Assembly (NCBI GenBank): GCA_963422775.4
Contig: CAUJSJ030000147.1
Span: 13,973-77,972, forward strand
Direction: 5' to 3'
Source: Pelomonas sp963422775
GTDB lineage: Bacteria > Pseudomonadota > Gammaproteobacteria > Burkholderiales > Burkholderiaceae_C
DNA: 64,000 nt
Part shown: positions 60,949-64,000 of the stretch, in pieces
Layout: each line of letters starts with the position of its first letter
How positions within the stretch are numbered: the first letter of the stretch is position 1
Position numbers and translations under genes: made by a program
Notes under the pieces: model-generated
The model's input: only the letters and a program-made list of their open reading frames with translations
Told to the model about the DNA's origin: nothing
The model's database searches: none

Positions 60949-62082
60949 ATGCGACGCTCCCTGTTCACCACGGCGCTGCTGGCCGCGCTGCTGACCGCCT
61001 GTGGCGGCGGCGGTGCGTCCCCCACAACGCCCGCCCCGGCGGCGCCCGCAGCCGACCCGCTGGACGCCTACCCGCCCATGCCCGCGGGCACGCTGCCCGG
61101 CGCGTCGCCCGCAGCCCGCGCTGCCGCCACGGCCCTGGGTGGCGGCATCAATTTCGGCAACATGCTGGAGGCACCCTCGGAGGGCGCCTGGGGCCTGAAG
61201 GTAGAGGACGAATTCATCCAGCTCGTCGGCGCCACGGCCAGCCCGGCCATGACGCAGGCCGTGCGCCTGCCCGTGCGCTGGAGCAACCACGCCAGCGCCG
61301 ACGCCGCCGCCACCATCGACGTCACTTTCATGACGCGCGTCGAGGGCATCGTCAACAAGCTGCTGGCCCGCGGCGTGACGGTGGTGCTCAACATGCACCA
61401 CTACCACCAGCTCGACGGCGATGCGGTGGAGAGCGGCGAGGCCAGCGTCGCCGCGGACGTGGTGCAGCTGCGCTTCCTGGCGATGTGGCGCCAGATCGCC
61501 GCGCGCTTTGCCGGCGCCGGGCCGGGCCTGGTGTTCGAGCTCTACAACGAGCCGCACAACAAGCTCGAAGCGGACTGGAACACGCTCGCCTCGCGCGCGC
61601 TGCGCGTGGTGCGCGCCAGCAACCCGAACCGCGTCGTCATGATCGGCCCGGTGCAGTGGAACAGCCCCTGGGCGCTGTCCCGGCTGCAATTGCCGGCCGA
61701 CGCGAACCTGCTGCTGACCGTCCACCACTACGAGCCCTTCGCCTTCACCCACCAGGGCGCCGAATGGATCAGCCCCTCGCCGCCCGTGGGCGTTGACTGC
61801 TGCGACGCAACGCAACTGGCCAAGATCCGAGAAGGCCTGGACCTGGCCGCCAACGAGGCCAAGCGCCTGGGCTACCCCGTCGTGGTGGGCGAGTTCGGCG
61901 CCTACAGCCGGGCGGCGCCGGCGGCCCGCGTGCGCTATCTCAAGGCGATGCGCGCCGAGATGGCCGCCCGCCAGCTGCCCTGGATGTACTGGGAGCTGGC
62001 CTCGGGCTTCGGCCTGTACGACCCGCAGGCCCACGCCTGGCGGACCGACCTGGTGCAGGCCCTGTACGGCCCCACGCCGTGA
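60949..62082 (+). CDS. GH5 glycosidase, lipoprotein (cellulase/mannanase type)
   Basis: A 377-residue GH5 enzyme. A lipoprotein signal (MRRSLFTTALLAALLTAC, lipobox LTAC at Cys18) leads to a GGGGASPTTPAPAAPA linker, so the enzyme is anchored to a membrane. The barrel has GGGINFGNMLEAPSEGAW, LNMHHYHQLDGD, acid/base Glu in FELYNEPHN and nucleophile Glu in VVVGEFGAYS. GH5 includes endoglucanases and beta-mannanases; in a mannan operon an endo-mannanase is likely. It starts 9 bases after the isomerase gene. Confidence 0.9.
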   Translation: MRRSLFTTALLAALLTACGGGGASPTTPAPAAPAADPLDAYPPMPAGTLPGASPAARAAATALGGGINFGNMLEAPSEGAWGLKVEDEFIQLVGATASPAMTQAVRLPVRWSNHASADAAATIDVTFMTRVEGIVNKLLARGVTVVLNMHHYHQLDGDAVESGEASVAADVVQLRFLAMWRQIAARFAGAGPGLVFELYNEPHNKLEADWNTLASRALRVVRASNPNRVVMIGPVQWNSPWALSRLQLPADANLLLTVHHYEPFAFTHQGAEWISPSPPVGVDCCDATQLAKIREGLDLAANEAKRLGYPVVVGEFGAYSRAAPAARVRYLKAMRAEMAARQLPWMYWELASGFGLYDPQAHAWRTDLVQALYGPTP

Positions 62083-62101
62083 AATCGACGAGAGACATGA
62101 C

Positions 62102-63115
62102 ATGAAGCTGCGACACCTCACCACCGCCTGCCTGCTGGCGAGTTTCATCCAGGGCGCCTGCGCGTCCGAACTGCTGCCCTGGCGCGGCATCAGCCTGTCC
62201 AGCGCCGAGTGGGGCGAGAAGAACCCCTTCCCTGGCGTCTACGGCAAGGACTTCGTCTACCCGACGGTGGCCAGCACGGCCTACTACCAGGCCAGGGGCA
62301 TGAACCTGATGCGCATCGGCTTTCGCTGGGAGCGGCTGCAGCCCGCGCTGATGGGCGAGCTGGACGCCACCGAGCTGGCCCGCCTGCGCGAGTTCGTCGA
62401 CGGCACGACGGCCCGCGGCCTGCACGTGTTGCTGGACCCGCACAACTACGCCGCCTACAAGGAGGTGCACGTCGGCAAACCCGAGGTGCCCATCGCTGCC
62501 TTTGCCGATTTCTGGCGCCGGCTGGCCCTGCAGTTCAAGGACAACGCCAGCGTGCAGTTCGGCCTCGTCAACGAGCCGCGCAACATGCCCACCGAAACTT
62601 GGGGCCAGGCCGCTCAAGCCGCCATCGATGCGATCCGCAAGACCGGCGCCACCAACCTCATCACCCTGCCCGGCAACGGCTACACCGGCGCCTGGAGCTG
62701 GTTCGAGTCCACCTGGTACGGCACCGCCAATGCCGAGGTCATGGGCAAGGTGCGCGATCCGCTGGACCACATGGTGTTCGAGGTGCACCAGTACTTCGAC
62801 AAGGACGGCTCGGGCACGAATGCCGAATGCGTCAGCGCCGAGATCGGCGCTGAGCGGCTGAAGCGCTTCACCGCATGGCTCAAGGCAAACAAGAAGCGCG
62901 CCATCCTGGGCGAACTGGGGGGCGGTGCCAATGCCGTCTGCGAGCAGGCCGTGAACGGTGCGCTCCAGCACCTGCAGGCCAATGCCGACGTCTGGACCGG
63001 CTGGCTGTGGTGGGCGGGCGGCCCCTGGTGGGGCGACTATTTCCTGTCGCTGGAGCCCGGCGCGGGCGGCGCAGACAAGCTGCAGATGCGCTGGCTGGCG
63101 CCCTACCTGAAGTAG
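62102..63115 (+). CDS. GH5 glycosidase, secreted (cellulase/mannanase type)
   Basis: A 337-residue GH5 enzyme with a signal peptide (about residues 1-21, ending QGACAS). The barrel shows LPWRGISLSSAEWGEKNPFPG, GMNLMRIGFRWERLQP, acid/base Glu in FGLVNEPRNMP and nucleophile Glu in AILGELGGGANAVCEQ, with WTGWLWWAGGPWWG. It differs from the preceding GH5 in sequence and lacks a lipobox, so one is anchored and one free. The ATG at 62102 is preceded by GAGAGACATG; an out-of-frame ATG at 62097 is not used. It is the last gene of the operon, 5 bases before a converging gene. Confidence 0.9.
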   Translation: MKLRHLTTACLLASFIQGACASELLPWRGISLSSAEWGEKNPFPGVYGKDFVYPTVASTAYYQARGMNLMRIGFRWERLQPALMGELDATELARLREFVDGTTARGLHVLLDPHNYAAYKEVHVGKPEVPIAAFADFWRRLALQFKDNASVQFGLVNEPRNMPTETWGQAAQAAIDAIRKTGATNLITLPGNGYTGAWSWFESTWYGTANAEVMGKVRDPLDHMVFEVHQYFDKDGSGTNAECVSAEIGAERLKRFTAWLKANKKRAILGELGGGANAVCEQAVNGALQHLQANADVWTGWLWWAGGPWWGDYFLSLEPGAGGADKLQMRWLAPYLK

Positions 63116-63120
63116 CGCGA

Positions 63121-64000
63121 TCAGTCCTCTTTCATCTGCGCTGCCTTGGCGATGGGCGCAAGCCGCGTCTTCTCGGCGGCCAGGAACTTGCGGAAGTCCT
63201 CGCGGCTGCCGCCCGTCGGGTCAATGGCCAGCGGGATCAGCTTGGCACGCAGTTCGCTCGTCTTCAGCGCCGCGTTCACGGCGGCGTTGAGCTTGTCCAG
63301 GATGGCCTCGGGCGTGCCCTTGGGCGCGAACACGCCCGACCAGTGGCCGATGAAGACGTCGCTGAAGCCCTGCTCCTGCGCCGTCGGCAGGTCGGGCAGC
63401 GCGCCAATCCGGCGGTTCCAGGTCGACGCGACGGCCTTGAGCTTGCCCGCCTTGACCATGGACAGCACGACCGGGCTGGCCTCCGAGGTCGCATCCACCT
63501 GGTTGCCCACGACGGCGGCCATGCCCTCGGAACCGCTCTTGAACGGCACGATCTGCAGCTTGGCGCCGGCCTTGAGCTTGAGCATCTCGGCAACGAAGTG
63601 CGGCGTGCTGCCGGTGCCGGCGGTGGCGAAGTTCAGGCCGGGGCCCTTCTTGGACGCGGCGATCAGGCCTTTCAGGTCCTTGATGCCCGAGTCGCCCGGC
63701 ACGACGATGACCGAGGGGCTGACAGCCATCATGACGACGGGCACGAGGTCGTCCTCCGCGTAGGGCATGCGGGTCTTGATCAGCGCGTTGGTGATGACGC
63801 CGGCGGCGGGCGTCAGGAAGGTGTAGCCATCGGGCGCTGCCTTGGCGACGTAGGCCGCGCCGATCATGGAGCCGGCGCCGGGCTTGTTCTCGATGATGAT
63901 GGGCTGGCCCAGCTGCTTGGCCGTGGCCTCGGCGACCGTGCGGGCGACGATGTCGTTGGCGCCGCCGGGCCCGAAGGGCACGACGAAGTGCAGGGGCTTG
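63121..64000 (-). CDS. Bug/TctC-family solute-binding protein, partial
   Basis: The C-terminal 293 codons of a periplasmic binding protein; the N-terminus lies beyond the window end. It has the family segments FGPGGANDIVARTVAE, IIIENKPGAGSMIGAAYVAKAAPDGYT and GSTPHFVAEMLK, and a C-terminal end AAQMKED. Bug proteins bind carboxylates and other small acids, and are highly amplified in Burkholderiales, which supports the taxonomic reading. It converges with the GH5 gene and shows no tie to the mannan operon. Confidence 0.92.
   Translation of the reverse strand, partial: KPLHFVVPFGPGGANDIVARTVAEATAKQLGQPIIIENKPGAGSMIGAAYVAKAAPDGYTFLTPAAGVITNALIKTRMPYAEDDLVPVVMMAVSPSVIVVPGDSGIKDLKGLIAASKKGPGLNFATAGTGSTPHFVAEMLKLKAGAKLQIVPFKSGSEGMAAVVGNQVDATSEASPVVLSMVKAGKLKAVASTWNRRIGALPDLPTAQEQGFSDVFIGHWSGVFAPKGTPEAILDKLNAAVNAALKTSELRAKLIPLAIDPTGGSREDFRKFLAAEKTRLAPIAKAAQMKED

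Overview
The window is GC-rich (about two thirds G+C) with tightly packed genes. It encodes TonB-dependent receptors, FAD-dependent halogenase paralogues, an IclR-controlled homogentisate operon and a Bug-family solute-binding protein. Together these point to a betaproteobacterium of the Burkholderiales, probably close to Roseateles, Pelomonas or Mitsuaria; this placement is inferred from gene content. No tRNA, rRNA, CRISPR array or prophage was seen.

Layout. 1-2669: the end of a LolD/MacB-type ABC ATPase and its FtsX-like permease. 2810-7804: a solute-binding protein, OmpR-type regulator and histidine kinase with overlapping start and stop codons, then a halogenase-like flavoprotein. 8017-11997: a redox/quinone-stress cluster (YceI, azoreductase, NAD(P)-binding reductase, pirin) divergent from a LysR regulator. 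12274-16256: a TonB receptor with a FucP/GluP-type sugar transporter. 16473-22554: a homogentisate operon (MBL hydrolase, FAD monooxygenase, DUF2783 protein, HmgA, FahA) divergent from an IclR regulator. 23036-27683: a second TonB receptor, an EamA exporter and a LysR regulator. 27667-30351: GH27 alpha-galactosidase and GPH sugar symporter. 30494-32691: a tellurite/stress group with a frameshifted Alx/TerC gene, a 51-residue membrane protein, TerB and an HPF-like protein. 32728-39390: LacI regulator, PfkB sugar kinase, GH1 glycosidase and two halogenase-like flavoproteins. 39594-48443: an accessory island of NTPases and TIR proteins broken by an IS110/IS1111 element. 48541-63115: a mannan locus with TonB receptor, GH2 beta-mannosidase, sugar ABC importer, double SGNH esterase, AGE-family isomerase and two GH5 enzymes. 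63121-64000: part of a Bug/TctC binding protein.

How the genes fit together. The carbohydrate genes form a plausible galactomannan pathway. Outer-membrane uptake, GH5 backbone cleavage, deacetylation, alpha-galactose removal by GH27 and beta-mannosidase would release mannose. The AGE protein could convert mannose to fructose, and the PfkB kinase would give fructose-6-phosphate. A palindrome related to TTGTTTACTAAACAA lies 29-50 bases before three of these operons, including the one divergent from the LacI gene, which suggests one regulon.

The least conventional region is 39.6-48.4 kb. It holds a TIR-like/STAND/TPR protein, a stand-alone TIR protein, and a large gene joining a KGGVGRT ParA-like ATPase, a TIR-like domain and a second STAND/TPR module. 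Deleting exactly 1502 bases of IS1111-type element (43471-44972) rejoins that gene into one open frame of about 1245 codons. The two STAND/TPR modules are near-identical repeats of about 2.37 kb joined to different N-terminal domains. This looks like a conflict or defence locus that diversifies by module exchange; the function is inferred from architecture alone.
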